A stretch of DNA of 64,000 nt from an uncultured Roseburia sp. (GTDB lineage: Bacteria; Bacillota; Clostridia; Lachnospirales; Lachnospiraceae), in contig CAMUHN010000002.1 of assembly GCA_947088675.1 (NCBI GenBank), forward strand, positions 38,377-102,376. Reading direction: 5' to 3'. Positions 63,801 to 64,000 of this stretch are shown piece after piece. The notes under the pieces were generated by a model. That model did no database searches, was not told the origin of the DNA, and worked only from the letters and a program-made list of their open reading frames with translations. A program made the translations under genes and the position numbers. Within the stretch, counting starts at the first letter, position 1. Each line of letters begins with the position of its first letter.

Positions 63801-64000
63801 GTCCGTGTGTATCCCAGCCTGCCTTGCGCGGCACAAACCTGCCTTTCATTGTCTGATATCTCGGTATCATATCCTTTATCACGCGTGTCAGTACATGCCC
63901 GATATGAGGTTTTCCGTTTGCGGTAGGCGGCCCGTCATAAAATGTATACGTCTCGCCCCCTTTACGGCTCTCCATACTCTTATTGAAAATGTCGTTTTCT
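60889..64000 (-). CDS. ileS: isoleucyl-tRNA synthetase, 5' end outside the window
   Basis: At least 1036 residues seen; the frame continues past position 64000 (..ENDIFNKS before the first internal Met), so the N-terminus is missing. Class I synthetase: HIGH-type GKPHIGHVLTRV, KMSKSKGNAVDP, the WGISRNRYWGTPLNIWEC editing/core border, a CPRCGTPL zinc site and a C-terminal part ending with ITMTQREGYVTENNQDLTVVLDT. The length and this C-terminal domain, without the usual terminal zinc finger, fit the type-2 (eukaryote-like) IleRS rather than the E. coli type. It charges tRNA-Ile and edits valine. glgP follows 22 bases downstream. Confidence 0.95.
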   Translation of the reverse strand, partial: ENDIFNKSMESRKGGETYTFYDGPPTANGKPHIGHVLTRVIKDMIPRYQTMKGRFVPRKAGWDTHGLPVELEVEKLLGLNGKEQIEEYGMEPFIEKCKESVWKYKGMWEDFSETVGFWADMEHPYVTYDDNFIESEWWALKEIWDRKLLYKGFKIVPYCPRCGTPLSSQEVAQGYKSVKERSAVVRFPVKGEDAYFLAWTTTPWTLPSNVALCVHPDESYCKVKAADGFTYYMAEALLDQVLGVIERKEGEPAYQILERYTGKELERKEYEPLFSFTGDYVRKQKKKGHYITCDEYVTMSDGTGIVHTAPAFGEDDARVGRNYDLPFVQFVDGKGEMTEDTPYAGLFVKKADPVILKDLEADGKLFDAPKFEHDYPHCWRCDTPLIYYARESWFIKMTAVKDELIANNNTVNWIPESIGKGRFGDWLENIQDWGISRNRYWGTPLNIWECEGCGHQEAVGSRAELAEKSGKSEAAKIELHRPYIDEVTFTCPDCGKVMRRVPEVIDCWFDSGAMPFAQHHYPFENQELFRQQFPAQFISEAVDQTRGWFYSLIAESTLLFHKAPYENVIVLGHVQDENGQKMSKSKGNAVDPFEALENYGADAIRWYFYINSAPWLPNRFHGRAVQEGQRKFLGTLWNTYAFFVLYANIDSFNAAEHKLEYEKLSVMDQWLLSKLNTVVKEVDAFLAGYRIPEAARALDSFVDDMSNWYVRRSRERFWAKGMEQDKVNAYMTLYTALVTICKCAAPMIPFMTEEIYRNLVCSADVSAPESIHLCDFPAADESMINAELEKNMDEVLKIVVMGRACRNNAAIKNRQPIGKMYVRAPFALPVYFTEIIKEELNVKELSFTDDVSAFTDYIFKPQLRTVGPKYGKFLGQIQKSLAALDGNSAMQELKSQGTLILRDINDDIILREEDLLITMTQREGYVTENNQDLTVVLDTNLTPELIDEGFVRELISKLQTMRKEAGFQVTDRIFVYSRTGEKVKRILDQYGDAIKADVLADCITEDTALSEGKNNGIYAKEWNINGETVVLGVQNL

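Overview
The window looks like a chromosomal segment of an anaerobic Gram-positive Firmicute, most likely a gut-type Lachnospiraceae (Clostridia). The evidence is a SCIFF ranthipeptide with its radical-SAM maturase and TIGR04086 membrane partner, a fused SecDF, DUF4317, DUF4179 and DUF6273 proteins, a CarD-type regulator, a type-2-like isoleucyl-tRNA synthetase, a BspA-type leucine-rich-repeat surface protein, and Gram-positive ribosome binding sites throughout. No tRNA, rRNA or CRISPR array was recognised. Genus and species cannot be fixed from the sequence alone.

Layout. (1) 1-1.6 kb: an Rpn-type nuclease/transposase gene with a good promoter, then a frameshifted IS110-family transposase remnant. 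(2) 1.6-16 kb, minus strand: a visibly A+T-rich surface-polysaccharide operon of 13 genes. It holds five glycosyltransferases, a large GT-C-like membrane protein, two methyltransferases, an acyltransferase, a DUF2304 protein, a Wzx-type flippase and a Wzm/Wzt-type ABC exporter. The methyltransferase next to the ABC ATPase carries a C-terminal coiled coil, which resembles the chain-length terminators of ABC-exported O-antigens. (3) 16-24 kb: a secreted rhamnogalacturonan lyase (PL11) with twin C-terminal domains, an XRE regulator behind a perfect 28-bp dyad, and three exported or membrane-anchored proteins of unknown role. (4) 24.4-27 kb, plus strand: an ECF sigma factor, its DUF4179 membrane partner and a secreted protein.

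(5) 27-35 kb, minus strand: serS, a CgeB-like glycosyltransferase, and a MacB-like efflux operon with one ATPase, one permease and two different adaptor proteins, all overlapping or closely spaced. (6) 35-41 kb, minus strand: TIGR04086 protein, SCIFF precursor, SCIFF maturase, secDF and glyA, closed by a terminator. (7) 41-46.6 kb: a MATE transporter, a GH35 beta-galactosidase and a gluconate-5-dehydrogenase-like SDR on the minus strand, divergent from an AraC-type regulator. (8) 46.6-50 kb: DUF4317, CarD-type regulator and 2-keto-3-deoxygluconate kinase. (9) 50-64 kb, minus strand: a 2778-residue secreted protein, glycogen phosphorylase and the 5'-truncated ileS.

How the genes fit together. 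The PL11 lyase, GH35 enzyme, SDR, KDG kinase and AraC regulator read as parts of a pectin/galactan and hexuronate utilisation capacity spread over more than 30 kb. The polysaccharide operon looks like an exchangeable cell-surface locus with a mobile-element scar at its downstream edge. The most notable points are the WbdD/Wzt-like module, the two-adaptor efflux operon, the structured leader between the SCIFF gene and its maturase, and the giant surface protein with an apparently dead transglutaminase fold and a block of CxxC repeats. No wholly new system is proven here.
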